Positions 16,904-26,114 of a stretch of DNA of 64,000 nt are shown here, one piece after another. Positions within the stretch are counted from its first letter, which is position 1; every line of letters starts with the position of its first letter. The notes under the pieces were generated by a model. It did not search any database. It was given only the letters and a program-made list of their open reading frames with translations, and was not told the origin of the DNA. The position numbers and the translations under genes were made by a program. Source of the stretch: Fimbriimonadaceae bacterium (GTDB taxonomy: Bacteria; Armatimonadota; UBA10988); contig JADZEX010000018.1 in NCBI GenBank assembly GCA_020850355.1, positions 149,127 through 213,126 of the forward strand, read 5' to 3'.

Positions 16904-19174
16904 ATGGACATCGTGACCCTGCGGGCCCAGTTCACCGATCCGCCGGCCGACTGCCGGCCGTGGCCGTTCTGGTTCTGGAACGACGCGCCCGACGAGGCGT
17001 CGGTCGCCGCACAGATCGCCGACTTCACGGCGCACGGCGTCGGCGGTTTCGTGATCCACCCGCGGTTGGGACTGGCCCGCGAGGTGGGCTACCTGTCACC
17101 GCGCTGGTTCGCGCTGTGCGCCACGGCCTGCCGCGAAGCCGCCCGGCTCGGGCTGCGGGTAGTGTTGTACGACGAAGGCATGTACCCCAGCGGCTGCAGC
17201 CACGGCGAGGTGACCCGCGATCACCCCGAGCTGCGCAGCCGTGGGCTGCAGCGGGTCGGCACCGACCTGCCGGGAGGGCGGGTGCGTTACTGGCGGGCCG
17301 TGGCGGGGGAGTGGTACGACGATCAGGTGGTCGCCGTGCTGGCCACGCCGCTGCGCGACGGCCGGCCCGATTACCGCCAGACCCGCCGCCTGGCCGCCGA
17401 CTCTCGGCAACTCGTGCGGCTCGAGCTGCCGGCGGGCACCTGGCGGGTGGAGGCCTTCCTTAGCGTCCCGAGCGGCGGCCACGCGCGGGGCGTGCATGTT
17501 GGTGAGGACGACCTCGACGCGGGCGCGCCGCCGGCCGCCGACCTGCTCAACCCGGCCGCCACGGCCCGCTTTCTGGAGACCACCCACGCGCGCTACCAGG
17601 CCGCGCTGGGTCAGTGGTTCGGCAGCACGGTGCAGGCGATCTTCGTGGACGAGCCAGGGGTCTTCGGCCGCGGGGCCCGGCGGGGCGGGCTGCGGCCTTG
17701 GACCGCTGGTTTGGAGGCCGACCTGGCGGGGCAGCTCGGCGCCGACCCGCTGCCACTGCTACCGGCGCTGTGGGACGAGACCCACCCCGCCGCGGCCCGG
17801 CTGCGCGCGGCGCTCGACGAGGCGGTCGACCGGCGGCTGCGGCGCACCTTCTACGAACCGCTGGCGGCGTGGTGTGCGGCGCACGGCATCGCGCTGGTGG
17901 GACACCCCGCTGACAGCGACGATCTGGGAGCGCTGGCGGTCTTTCAGTGGCCGGGCCAGGACATGGTCTGGCGCTACGTGGAGCCCGGGCCAAAGGCTAC
18001 CAGCGGCCCCCACAGCACGGCGGCGCGGGTCGCCACGAGTGCCCAACGCGTTTGGCGGCGGGCACGGTCGGCCACCGAGGTGGCCGGCGCCTACGGCTGG
18101 CAGCTCACCGCCGACGAGCTGAAGTGGCTGTTCGACTGGCACCTCGCCCGCGGCAACGACCTGCTGATTCCGCACGCCTTCTACAGCAGCGTGCGCGGGC
18201 CGCGGGAGTACGAGCGCCCGCCCTGCCTCGGGCCGCACAACCTCTGGTGGCCGCACTGGCGCCTGTTTGGAGACTACGTCGGGCGAGTGGTGGCCCTGCG
18301 GCGTGCCGCGGCGCCGCAGGCGCGGGTGGCGGTCCCGGCCCCGGGCGGCCGCGCGCCGTGGGAGCCGGGCGCTATCTTGGAGCAGCGCCAGGTCGACTTC
18401 GACTACGTCCCCGCCGACGACCCGCGCCTGGCCGACTACGCCGTGGTGGTGCGCGACCAGGCGGCGGCCGCGGCCTGCGAAGAGCGCGTCGTGCTGCCCC
18501 AACCAGCGCTGCCGCAACTGCGCGCCTGGCGAGGTGAGGTGGCCGGACGGACGGTGGTCTACCTCGGCAACGAGGGCGAGGTGGCCTTGCGCGGCGAGTT
18601 GCGGCTGCAACCGGTCGGCGCGGTCGAGCGCTGGGATCCGTGGACCGGCGAGGTGCGGCCCTGGCCAGCGACGGTTGCGGCCGGGCAGCTCTGCCTGCCG
18701 CTGGAGCTGGACCGCCGGGAGTGCGTCTGCGCGGTGGTCGACCCCACCGGCCAGCCGCTGGCGCCGCGGCCGGGCGCCCCCGCCTGGGGCCGCTGGGGCG
18801 AGCTGACCGGCTGGGAGTGGGAGCGTGCCGGGCGCTGGGAGCCGGCGCCGCTCGGCGACTGGTGTCAACAGCGCGACCTGGAGACCTACAGCGGCACGAT
18901 CCGCTATCGCAGCAGCCTCGAGGTGCTGGCCGGTCGCTACCGGCTCGACCTCGGCCGAGTCGGCGACTGGGCGACCGTGCAGGTGGCTGGCAAGGCGCTG
19001 CCGCCCCGGCTCTGGGCGCCGTTCGTCTGGGAGTTCGACCTGCCGGCCGGGCGGCACGAACTGCTGGTGGCCGTGACCAACAGCCGGGCCAATGAGCTGC
19101 TCGGCGCCCTGCGGCCGAGCGGGCTGCTGAGCGCGCCGGTGTTGCAGCAGGCGGCGGCACCTGCCGGCGGCTGA
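16904..19174 (+). CDS. GH106-like glycoside hydrolase (alpha-L-rhamnosidase type)
   Basis: 756 residues. Starts with the block typical of this group: RPWPFWFWNDAP, then GVGGFVIHPRLGL and YLSPRWFALCATACREAARLGL. VVLYDEGMYPSGCSHGEV and QAIFVDEPGVFGRG are candidate catalytic or substrate loops with acidic residues. A C-terminal beta-sandwich carries SGTIRYRSSLEV, YRLDLGRVGDWATVQVAGK and TNSRANELLGALRP, a galactose-binding-like module usual in this group. No signal peptide is seen, so it may act on oligosaccharides in the cytoplasm. The group is often annotated simply as glycosyl hydrolase; rhamnosidase activity is inference from fold. Starts without a Shine-Dalgarno, 57 bases from the rnpB 5' end. 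Confidence 0.75.
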   Translation: MDIVTLRAQFTDPPADCRPWPFWFWNDAPDEASVAAQIADFTAHGVGGFVIHPRLGLAREVGYLSPRWFALCATACREAARLGLRVVLYDEGMYPSGCSHGEVTRDHPELRSRGLQRVGTDLPGGRVRYWRAVAGEWYDDQVVAVLATPLRDGRPDYRQTRRLAADSRQLVRLELPAGTWRVEAFLSVPSGGHARGVHVGEDDLDAGAPPAADLLNPAATARFLETTHARYQAALGQWFGSTVQAIFVDEPGVFGRGARRGGLRPWTAGLEADLAGQLGADPLPLLPALWDETHPAAARLRAALDEAVDRRLRRTFYEPLAAWCAAHGIALVGHPADSDDLGALAVFQWPGQDMVWRYVEPGPKATSGPHSTAARVATSAQRVWRRARSATEVAGAYGWQLTADELKWLFDWHLARGNDLLIPHAFYSSVRGPREYERPPCLGPHNLWWPHWRLFGDYVGRVVALRRAAAPQARVAVPAPGGRAPWEPGAILEQRQVDFDYVPADDPRLADYAVVVRDQAAAAACEERVVLPQPALPQLRAWRGEVAGRTVVYLGNEGEVALRGELRLQPVGAVERWDPWTGEVRPWPATVAAGQLCLPLELDRRECVCAVVDPTGQPLAPRPGAPAWGRWGELTGWEWERAGRWEPAPLGDWCQQRDLETYSGTIRYRSSLEVLAGRYRLDLGRVGDWATVQVAGKALPPRLWAPFVWEFDLPAGRHELLVAVTNSRANELLGALRPSGLLSAPVLQQAAAPAGG

Positions 19175-19231
19175 GGCGCCGCGTCAGACTGCTGCCAGCA
19201 AGGTACACCTCGCCAGCGGAGGCAGTGGCGC

Positions 19232-19903
19232 GTGGCGACTCTCGTCAAGGAATACTTCAACTGGTTGGCGGCGATGTACGACGAGACCACGGCGGCCTGC
19301 GCCTGGTCGGCGCCGGGGCATATCGCCAACGCCGCATTGCCGCTGCTGCACGCCGGCCAGGCCGTGCTCGACCTGGGCTGCGGCACGGGCCAGTCGCTGG
19401 CACCGTTCGTCGATCATGGCTGTCGCTGCATCGGACTCGACTTCGCCCCGGCGATGCTGGCCGAGGCGCACCGCAAGGTGCCGCAGGCCCTGCTGGCGCG
19501 GGCCGACCTCGACGAGCCGCGGGGCTGGCCGGTGCGCGAGCGGGCCTTCGACCTGGCGATCTCGGCCGGCGTCTACGAGTGCCTCGACGACCCGGTCGGC
19601 TTCCTGGCAAGGGTCCGCACCCACCTGCGGCCCGGCGGGGCGCTGGTCTTCACCTTCGATGAGTTCGTGCCCGGCCACCCCGCCCAGGGCGTGCGAGTCG
19701 GCCGCGCCGACAGCGGCATCCCGAATCCCATCGCCGAGCTGACCGGCTGGCATCTCCGGCGGCACAGCATCGACCGCGTCGGGGCCTGGCTCGAGGCGAA
19801 TGGCTTCGTGCTGCACTGGCACCACCAGATCGAGGCCGACATCCACAGCCACTTCCAGGTGCCGGTCTACTACCGGCTGGTCGTGGCCCAGGCCACCGAC
19901 TGA
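19232..19903 (+). CDS. SAM-dependent methyltransferase (class I)
   Basis: 223 residues, GTG start with GGAGG nine bases upstream. Rossmann motif I AVLDLGCGTGQSL (about 44-56), an acidic end of beta2 (CIGLDFAPAML) and motif IV/post-I AFDLAISAGVYECLDD, followed by HLRPGGALVFTFDE. Methyltransf_25/11-type fold; the methyl acceptor is unknown. Lies 57 bases downstream of the GH106-like gene on the same strand. Confidence 0.85.
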   Translation: MATLVKEYFNWLAAMYDETTAACAWSAPGHIANAALPLLHAGQAVLDLGCGTGQSLAPFVDHGCRCIGLDFAPAMLAEAHRKVPQALLARADLDEPRGWPVRERAFDLAISAGVYECLDDPVGFLARVRTHLRPGGALVFTFDEFVPGHPAQGVRVGRADSGIPNPIAELTGWHLRRHSIDRVGAWLEANGFVLHWHHQIEADIHSHFQVPVYYRLVVAQATD

Positions 19904-19950
19904 ACTCCGTCGGGCCAGCCAGGGTTGATCCTACTGCAAGCGCGGCTGCC

Positions 19951-19979
19951 TTGTGGCGGCGGCCGGCAGGTGGTAACCT
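19951..19979 (+). promoter_or_regulatory. Putative leaderless promoter of the CPBP gene
   Basis: TTGTGG, 17-base spacer, TAACCT, then six bases to ATG at 19986, so the mRNA would start at the initiation codon. Confidence 0.45.
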
Positions 19980-19985
19980 CGCGCC

Positions 19986-20741
19986 ATGAAAGAGCGGTCG
20001 GCATCGCCAACCCAGACCCCCGGTCCGGTGGTCGCCTACTTCCTGGCCACCCGCGGGGCGTGGTACAGCTTCCTGTTCGCACTGCCGATCCTGCTCGGCT
20101 ACGAGCTGTTGCTGTTCGTCTTTCGCCCGCGCTGGGTCAACGGCGCCGACGCCTTCCTGGATCGCCTGCTGGCACCGCTGGGCCTGCAGCACAGCCTCTG
20201 GGGCTGGCCGCTGCTGATCGTGATCTGCGGCCTCTGCTGCTGGTACTTCGACGGCGCCCGCAAGCGGCTCGCCGGGCAGCAGTTGCAGGGCCGCTTCTTC
20301 TTGGGCATGTTCACCGAGAGCTTCGTCTACGCGCTCTTCCTGGGCGGTGTGGTGACCCGCCTGATGCGCCTGATGGCCGGCGACTGGCAGCTCCAGATCG
20401 GCGGCAGCGGCGGGGTGCTGAACTCCGTGATCCAGTCGCTGGGCGCCGGCCTCTACGAGGAGCTGGTCTTCCGCGTCTTGCTAATGGGCCTGCTGCTGCT
20501 GATCTTGATGAAGGGCTGCAAGGCCGACCAGGTGATCTCCTGGGTGGTCGCCGTGGTGATCAGCTCGCTGGTCTTCTCGGCCGTCCATTACGTCGGGCTG
20601 GGCAGCGACGCGTTCAGCCTGGAGAGCTTCATCTTCCGCTTCCTGGCTGGCGCGGTGCTGGCCAGCCTCTACGCCGCCCGCGGTTTCGGCATCGCCGTCT
20701 GGACGCACGCGCTGTACGACCTGATGGTGATGCTGCGGTAG
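19986..20741 (+). CDS. CPBP-family intramembrane metalloprotease
   Basis: 251 residues, six to eight hydrophobic helices. Conserved CPBP/Abi motifs are in order: YEELVFRVLL (Glu158-Glu159, Arg163), FSAVHYVG (His201) and THALYDLMVM near the C-terminus. These glutamates and histidines bind zinc in CAAX-type proteases such as Rce1. Bacterial members process membrane peptides or act in envelope stress or immunity; the substrate here is unknown. No Shine-Dalgarno; a leaderless promoter is suggested. Convergent with the Xaa-Pro peptidase. Confidence 0.9.
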   Translation: MKERSASPTQTPGPVVAYFLATRGAWYSFLFALPILLGYELLLFVFRPRWVNGADAFLDRLLAPLGLQHSLWGWPLLIVICGLCCWYFDGARKRLAGQQLQGRFFLGMFTESFVYALFLGGVVTRLMRLMAGDWQLQIGGSGGVLNSVIQSLGAGLYEELVFRVLLMGLLLLILMKGCKADQVISWVVAVVISSLVFSAVHYVGLGSDAFSLESFIFRFLAGAVLASLYAARGFGIAVWTHALYDLMVMLR

Positions 20742-20996
20742 CCGGGTGCAAGGCGCGACCCCGATGGGCGCGATCCCGGGGGTTCCACGATGCTCCACCA
20801 CCGGCTTCAAACCTGCACCTTATCGGAGTGAGGCGCTTGGTGGGCGCCCGTCTGCCGGACCGGCCGGGACCGTCGCCGATTGCCCAGCGGGCTGCGGCGC
20901 CGTGGCCGGCGTCGCAGGACGCGCCAGACACTCGCGCGAGTGTGACCACGGGACCCGGCTCTGCAGTTGCACCGCGACTGAGCGGGCGGCGCTGGC
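20742..20996. other. Intergenic region between convergent genes
   Basis: 255 bases between the CPBP gene and the Xaa-Pro peptidase. Only short imperfect GC repeats are seen; no convincing gene, terminator or RNA. Confidence 0.4.
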
Positions 20997-22085
20997 TCAG
21001 ATCACCTGCAGCGTGGCCGGCTTCGGGGCCTGCGAGAGGGACTCGCAGCCGTCGGCCGTGACCAGCACCAGGTCCTCGATGCGCACCCCGCCGAAGCCCT
21101 CGACATAGACGCCCGGCTCGACCGTGACGATCTGGCCGGCGACGAGGTCCTGCTCGGCGGTCACCGCCAGCCGCGGGCCTTCGTGGATGTCGAGGCCGAC
21201 GCCGTGGCCGAGACCGTGGCCGAAGTGGTCGCCGTGGCCGGCGGCCGTGATCAGGTCGCGGGCGACCGCGTCGACGTCCTGGCCCTTGACGCCTGGCCGG
21301 ATGGCGGCCAGCGAGGCGATCTGGGCGGCGTAGACCAGCTCGTAGATGGCCTCCTGCTCGGGTGAGCAGTGGCCGATCGCGACGGTGCGGGTGAGGTCGC
21401 TGCAGTAGCCGTCGTAGAGGGCGCCGAGGTCGAGGGTCAGCAGGTCGCCGGCTGCCAGCGGCCGGTCGGTGATCGGCGCGTGGCACAGCGCGCTGTGCGG
21501 GCCGCCGGCCAAGATCATATCGAAAGAGGGCTTGGTGGCGCCGAGGGTTAGCAGGTAGTACTCCAACTCGGCCTTCAACTGCCGCTCGGTGAGACCCGGC
21601 CGGGCCAGCTCGAGGGCCCGCGCCATGACCTGGTCGCCGATCCCGGCGGCGCGCCGGAGCTTCGCCAACTCGGCTTCGTCCTTGACTTCGCGCAGCCCTT
21701 CGACCAGGCCACTGACCGAGACCAGGCGGTGCTCGTTCCAGCCGCTGGTCGCCCGCAGGCGGGCCCAGGCGCTGTAGCCGATCTGGTCGCTCTCGAATCC
21801 GACCTTGCGCCAGCCGGTGGTCTCCAGTTGCTCCGCCGCAAGGTCCATCAGCCCCTTGCCCGGGGCCTGCTCGACAAACTCCCAGGCGGGTGCCTGCTCG
21901 CCGACCTGGGAACGGTAACGGAAGTCGGAGATCAGGATCTGCCGCTCGGCGCCGACCAGCAAGGCGCCGCTGCTGCCGGTGAAGCCGCTGGTCCAGGCGT
22001 AGTTGGAGCGACCGGTGACCAGCAGGCCATCCAGTTCCTTCTGCTTCAGAGCCGCCCGCACCCGCTCCAGCCGTGTCTCCGCCAT
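20997..22085 (-). CDS. Xaa-Pro aminopeptidase / prolidase-like peptidase (M24B)
   Basis: 362 residues, typical for PepQ/YqhT-like enzymes. The N-terminal creatinase-like domain (about 1-125) starts RLERVRAALKQKELDGLLVT. The pita-bread domain has all five metal ligands: LTLDLGALYDGYCSDLTRTV (two Asp), GHGLGHGVGLDIHEGP (His), IVTVEPGVYV (Glu) and GGVRIEDLVLV (Glu). Removes N-terminal residues ahead of proline in peptides, in the cytoplasm. AGGTGAG precedes ATG. Divergent from the isocitrate-lyase-like gene with 112 bases between. Confidence 0.93.
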   Translation of the reverse strand: MAETRLERVRAALKQKELDGLLVTGRSNYAWTSGFTGSSGALLVGAERQILISDFRYRSQVGEQAPAWEFVEQAPGKGLMDLAAEQLETTGWRKVGFESDQIGYSAWARLRATSGWNEHRLVSVSGLVEGLREVKDEAELAKLRRAAGIGDQVMARALELARPGLTERQLKAELEYYLLTLGATKPSFDMILAGGPHSALCHAPITDRPLAAGDLLTLDLGALYDGYCSDLTRTVAIGHCSPEQEAIYELVYAAQIASLAAIRPGVKGQDVDAVARDLITAAGHGDHFGHGLGHGVGLDIHEGPRLAVTAEQDLVAGQIVTVEPGVYVEGFGGVRIEDLVLVTADGCESLSQAPKPATLQVI

Positions 22086-22147
22086 GCCGCTCACCTGGTT
22101 CCTTCCGGGCCCCAGGGTAGCAAGCGCACCAGTCGTTGGCAAGCGGC

Positions 22148-22176
22148 TCGACAGCCCGGCGGGTCGACGGTATGCT
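22148..22176 (+). promoter_or_regulatory. Promoter of the isocitrate-lyase-family gene
   Basis: TCGACA, 17-base spacer, TATGCT, each five of six to the sigma-70 consensus, 22 bases ahead of the GTG start. Confidence 0.7.
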
Positions 22177-22197
22177 CTGCCGCAGAAGGAGCCCAAC

Positions 22198-23076
22198 GTG
22201 GCGCAGCGTGCGGCCCGGCAGCGGCTCCGAGCGTTGCTGTCCCGGCCCGAACCGGTGGTGACGCTCGGCGTCCACGATGTCTTCAGCGCCTTGCTGGCCG
22301 AGCAGGCCGGGATCGAGATGCTGTTTCTGGGCGGCTTCGGCACCGCCGCCAGCCTGCTGGGCCTGCCGGACCTGAACCTGCTGACCAGCACCGAAATGGC
22401 CGACGCGGTGCGCCGAACCACGGCCCGGGTCGGGATCCCGGTGATCGCCGACGGTGACACCGGGCATGGCGGGGCCCCGCAGGTCGAGCGGACGGTGCGG
22501 CTGCTGGAGGCCGCTGGCGCCAGCGGGGTGATTCTCGAGGACCAGGTCTTCCCGAAGCGCTGCGGGCACTTCGCCGACAAGCAGGTGGTCCCGTGGGACG
22601 AGATGGCGCGCCGCCTGCGGATCGCGCTGGCCAGTCGCGAGGACCCCGACTTGGTGCTGGTGGCCCGCACCGACGCGCGGGCCACCGCCGGTCTGGACGA
22701 GGCGATCGACCGCGCCAACCGGGCCGGCGAACTGGGCGCCGACGTGGTCTTCATCGAGGCCCCACAGAGCCGCGCCGAGCTGGAGCAGATCGCGCGGCGG
22801 GTGCGTTACCCGCTGCTGGTGAACATGCTGACCGGTGGCCAGACCCCAATCCTGCCAGCGGCCGAACTGGGCGCGCTGGGTTACCGGATTGTGGTGGCGC
22901 CGATCGAGTCGTTGCTGGTTTGCGCCACGGCGCTGCAGCACCTGCTGGCTGAACTACGGCGCTGCGGCCGGGTGGATCACCTCGCCGCGGCCGGCATGAT
23001 GTCCTTTGGGACCGTCACAGAAGTGCTCGACCTGCCGCACTACCTGACCGCGGCAGACGAGCGGGAGAGACGCTGA
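22198..23076 (+). CDS. Isocitrate lyase / PEP mutase family enzyme (lyase type)
   Basis: 292 residues; GTG start with AAGGAG six bases upstream. TIM-barrel family signature: GGFGTAASLLGLPDLNLLT, IADGDTGHGG (metal-binding Asp85, Asp87), ILEDQVFPKRCGH with the catalytic cysteine (about 122), VARTDARA and VFIEAPQSR. The K-R-C-G-H loop marks C-C bond lyases (2-methylisocitrate lyase, 2,3-dimethylmalate lyase, oxaloacetate hydrolase) rather than phosphonate mutases. No methylcitrate-cycle genes are near, so the substrate is not fixed. The stop overlaps the next start (TGATG), suggesting cotranscription. Confidence 0.88.
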   Translation: MAQRAARQRLRALLSRPEPVVTLGVHDVFSALLAEQAGIEMLFLGGFGTAASLLGLPDLNLLTSTEMADAVRRTTARVGIPVIADGDTGHGGAPQVERTVRLLEAAGASGVILEDQVFPKRCGHFADKQVVPWDEMARRLRIALASREDPDLVLVARTDARATAGLDEAIDRANRAGELGADVVFIEAPQSRAELEQIARRVRYPLLVNMLTGGQTPILPAAELGALGYRIVVAPIESLLVCATALQHLLAELRRCGRVDHLAAAGMMSFGTVTEVLDLPHYLTAADERERR

Positions 23077-23741
23077 TGTTGGTTTGCAGCCAGTGCGGCA
23101 CGCTCATCCAGGTGGCGGGCCATGCCTGCCCGGCCTGTGGGCACAAGGGCTCGATCGACCGTCGCTTCTGGCACGGCGAGGTGCTGGAGCCGCCCGGCAC
23201 GACCGACCTGGCGACCGCGCATGTCAGCGCCGCCGGGACGCTGCCCGAAGAGCAGCGCGCCTGGACCCCCTGGCTGGCGGCGGCACTGCTGCTCCTGCCG
23301 TGCGGCGCGGTGTACGTCGCGGCTACCAATCTGCGCCGGATCGGCGCCGCGCCGAAGGACGCCGTCAGTTACCTGCCGACCGCCTTCCTGGCGCAGACCC
23401 TGGTGACTGCGGCGGCCGGGGCGCTCGGCCGCAGCCAACCGCTGGCGGCGCTGGGCCTGCTGGCGGCCTTCAACGTGCTCGTCGCGGCGCTGCTGGTCCG
23501 CTGGCAGGCGGCCCCGGTGGCGGCTCGGCGGGCCGAGTTGCCGGGACGCCACAGCCCCGGGACCGATGCCCTCGGCACCTTGCTGGTGGCGGTGCTGGTG
23601 GGCTTGCTGGTGAGCGGCGTGACCTTCCGGTTGGGCGACCGGCTGGCGGACGGCGAGATCTCGAGTCTCGTCCGCCAGGCGCTGCCCGCCCCGCCGGCGC
23701 CCGCCGCACCTCATGAGATGGTGATGCCGCCGATGGGCTAG
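23076..23741 (+). CDS. Zinc-ribbon membrane protein of unknown function
   Basis: 221 residues. N-terminal zinc ribbon with Cys4, Cys7, Cys18 and Cys21 (VCSQCGTL ... HACPACGHKG), then about four hydrophobic helices (around 65-85, 95-115, 120-140, 165-185) and a Pro-rich tail. No family recognised. Start overlaps the preceding stop by one base. The following TPR gene starts eight bases after the stop, so the three may form an operon. Confidence 0.75.
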   Translation: MLVCSQCGTLIQVAGHACPACGHKGSIDRRFWHGEVLEPPGTTDLATAHVSAAGTLPEEQRAWTPWLAAALLLLPCGAVYVAATNLRRIGAAPKDAVSYLPTAFLAQTLVTAAAGALGRSQPLAALGLLAAFNVLVAALLVRWQAAPVAARRAELPGRHSPGTDALGTLLVAVLVGLLVSGVTFRLGDRLADGEISSLVRQALPAPPAPAAPHEMVMPPMG

Positions 23742-23748
23742 CCTGGCG

Positions 23749-25236
23749 ATGTTCGATTCGACGTGGTACCCACCGTTGCTGACGCTGGCCATCTTCGTGG
23801 TGGCCCGCGACGCCTGGTGCCATGCCTGGTACCCGGTGCGCGCCCGCGTCCACGCCGAGCAGGGCGAATGGGCGCTGGCCTGCCTGGCCTGGCAGGCCTA
23901 CCTCGATGTCTGGACCCTCACCGGCGGCCCTGGCAAGCTGGCCGCCCGGCTGCAGCTCGGCCGTTGCGAGCTGAACCGCGGCAATGCCGCAGCCGCCCTG
24001 GCGCACTGCGAGGCGCTGCTGCAGCGGCGGCTTGGTCACCTGGAGGCGGGTGTGCAGCGCCTCCGCGCCGACAGCCTGACGCGGCTCGGCCGCCACGAGG
24101 AGGCCGCAGCGGCGAGCGAGCGGGCGGTCGAGCTGGGCGGCGGCCGCGCGGAGCACTCGCTGGCGCTGCTGTCCGACGAGATCCGGGCGCACGACGCCGC
24201 CGGCCGCTGGCGCGAAGGGTTGACTGCCCTCGAAGCGTTGGCCGAGACGGCCCTCAAACTGGTCAGTGAGGAGCCGCTGCTGCAAATTCGCGCGCGGCTG
24301 GCCCGCCGGCGGCTGGAGCTCGGCTTCTACGAGGCCGCCGCGATGACCGCCGAGTCGGTGCTCGCCCGGGCCGGCCTGGAGCCATCGCTGCAGTTGGCGG
24401 CCCAAGCAGTGACGGCGCGGGCCTACCTGGCGATGGACCGCCTCGACCAGGCGCGCCGCGACGCCGAGGCGGCCTGGCGGCGGGCCTGCGAGATCGGCGA
24501 CCGGGAGGCCATTTTGGACACCGGCCTGACGCTGGCCGAGGTCGCCCAGCACCGCGGCGACTACGTCGGCGCGATGCGCCAGTTGCAGGAGGTGCGCGAG
24601 GTCGGCGGGCACGGCCGTTGGCTGGCGGCCCTCGGGGAGGCCGAGCTGCTGGCCGAGTGGGGCCGCCACGCCGAGGCCGGCCGCGCCTTCGAGCAGGCCC
24701 GGGCCAACTTGCCGCAGGTTGCGGAGGCTGGCCCGCACCCGGCGCTCTTGGCCGCCCTCTGGGAGGCCGGCGCGCGGGCTGATCAGGACCCCACGGCGGC
24801 CCTGCAGATCCTGCGGCCCCACCTGGAGTCGCCCTGCCCCGACCCGCGGCTGCGCGTGCGCCGGGCGGCACTGGCAGCCTGGCTGCTGACCGTCGCCGAC
24901 GATCCCGCCGCCGCCGAGCAGGTTGAGGCGATGCAGGCCGGCGCCGCCGACTTTGCCCACGACCGGCACCTGCTGGTGGAGTGCGACCTCGCCGCAGCCC
25001 AGATCGCGCAGTACCAAAACCGCCCGGCCGACGCCGCCAACCTGCTGCGGAGCGCGCTTGAGCGGCCGTGCCAGAAGCTTGGGCGGGCGGCCATCCTGCT
25101 GGCGCTCGGCGACCTGGAGCAGCGCCTCGGGCGCCTCGATGCCGCCACCACCGCCTGGGCCGAAGCCGCCGCCGGTCACGCCGAAACCGAAGCCGTGGTG
25201 CTGGCTCGGCAACGCCTGCAGGTGGGCGCCGCCTGA
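23749..25236 (+). CDS. TPR-repeat protein with N-terminal membrane anchor
   Basis: 495 residues. A hydrophobic N-terminus (about 8-22, PPLLTLAIFVVARDAW) is followed by about ten helical repeats of TPR type (Ala/Leu-rich pairs of about 34 residues such as GEWALACLAWQAYLDV, GRHAEAGRAFEQARANLP and GRLDAATTAWAEAAAG). These are protein-protein interaction scaffolds; no enzymatic domain is visible. Partners may be the zinc-ribbon membrane protein just upstream. Convergent with the esterase gene. Confidence 0.8.
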   Translation: MFDSTWYPPLLTLAIFVVARDAWCHAWYPVRARVHAEQGEWALACLAWQAYLDVWTLTGGPGKLAARLQLGRCELNRGNAAAALAHCEALLQRRLGHLEAGVQRLRADSLTRLGRHEEAAAASERAVELGGGRAEHSLALLSDEIRAHDAAGRWREGLTALEALAETALKLVSEEPLLQIRARLARRRLELGFYEAAAMTAESVLARAGLEPSLQLAAQAVTARAYLAMDRLDQARRDAEAAWRRACEIGDREAILDTGLTLAEVAQHRGDYVGAMRQLQEVREVGGHGRWLAALGEAELLAEWGRHAEAGRAFEQARANLPQVAEAGPHPALLAALWEAGARADQDPTAALQILRPHLESPCPDPRLRVRRAALAAWLLTVADDPAAAEQVEAMQAGAADFAHDRHLLVECDLAAAQIAQYQNRPADAANLLRSALERPCQKLGRAAILLALGDLEQRLGRLDAATTAWAEAAAGHAETEAVVLARQRLQVGAA

Positions 25237-25267
25237 GCCGCTATGGGCTGTGGCACGTCAAACCGCC

Positions 25268-25294
25268 GCGCCCTCCGACCGGCGGTCAGGGCGC
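25268..25294. terminator. Hairpin at convergent gene ends
   Basis: GCGCCCT and AGGGCGC (7 bp) enclose a 13-base loop holding GACC/GGTC, right between the TPR and esterase stop codons. No U-tract on either strand. Confidence 0.35.
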
Positions 25295-26047
25295 TGGGCG
25301 CAGCCAGCCGGCCAACGGGCAGTCCGGCAGCTCGCGCATCGCCGCCGCCAGGACCGCCGCCGTGACCGCGGCGCCGGCTGGCGTGGTGTGGGTGTGGTCG
25401 GTCGGCCCAAAGTACTCGGCGGCGACGCGGTGCTGGCCCATGGCCTCGTAGCGTTGCGCCACCAGGTCGTTGAGATCGAGCCAACGGGCCCCCGCCGCCG
25501 CGGCCGCTTCGCGCGACCAGAGTCCATAGTCGGGGGTGTTGCGGGCCACGCGCCCATCGACCCAGAGGTTGCGCGGCACCGGCGAGAGGACGAGCACCGC
25601 GGCGCCGGCGGCCTGGGCCTCGGCCACGTACCGCCGCAGGTACCAGCCGTAGGTATGCACCACTTCCACTTCGCCGGTGGCGGGGTCGGTGACCTCGGCG
25701 GTCTCGTCGCCGTTGCCCTTCAGCGACGCGCGGCGCCGGGGGTCGCTGAGGCCACCGCCATCGTTGTGGCCGAACTGCAGCAGCACCCAGTCACCCGGCC
25801 GCAGCAGCGCGCGGAGCTGGTCCCACAGCCCTTCGCGCAGAAAGGTGCGACTGCTGCGTCCGCCGCGGGCGCGGTTGACCACCTGCACTTGCGCCGGATC
25901 CCAATGCTCGGCGAAGGGCCGCCCCCAGCCCTGCTGGCCGGCGGTGGAGTTGCTGACGGTCGAGTCACCCACCAGGTAGATGGTCGGCAACGCTGCCGGC
26001 GGGGCGGCGAGCAGCGCGAACACGCAGAGCAGCCCGGACCAAGGCAT
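25286..26047 (-). CDS. SGNH-family rhamnogalacturonan acetylesterase-like protein
   Basis: 253 residues, signal peptide 1-20 (LLCVFALLAAPPAALP). Block I YLVGDSTVSN carries the catalytic serine (about 29), block III LLQFGHND the oxyanion Asn and a His, and the C-terminal DHTHTT holds the Asp-x-x-His pair. This matches rhamnogalacturonan acetylesterases (CE12), which remove acetyl groups from pectin. GGAGG precedes the start. A perfect parS site lies 34 bases upstream, before the next gene. Confidence 0.88.
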   Translation of the reverse strand: MPWSGLLCVFALLAAPPAALPTIYLVGDSTVSNSTAGQQGWGRPFAEHWDPAQVQVVNRARGGRSSRTFLREGLWDQLRALLRPGDWVLLQFGHNDGGGLSDPRRRASLKGNGDETAEVTDPATGEVEVVHTYGWYLRRYVAEAQAAGAAVLVLSPVPRNLWVDGRVARNTPDYGLWSREAAAAAGARWLDLNDLVAQRYEAMGQHRVAAEYFGPTDHTHTTPAGAAVTAAVLAAAMRELPDCPLAGWLRPAP

Positions 26048-26080
26048 CGCGGTCCTCCCGCGGCCGCTGGCGGGGCGACG

Positions 26081-26096
26081 TGTTTCACGTGAAACA
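26081..26096. promoter_or_regulatory. parS site (ParB binding), perfect consensus
   Basis: TGTTTCACGTGAAACA, identical to the well-known bacterial parS 16-mer, extended to a 20-bp palindrome by flanking CG. Intergenic, between the esterase start and the TPR gene stop. ParB binds here to load condensin and drive chromosome segregation. Confidence 0.9.
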
Positions 26097-26114
26097 CGCC
26101 GCCCGACAGACTGT

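Noticed and set aside
20746..21108. 120-codon plus-strand frame between the CPBP and peptidase genes
   Set aside because: Overlaps the conserved end of the peptidase, has no ribosome binding site and no protein-like pattern.
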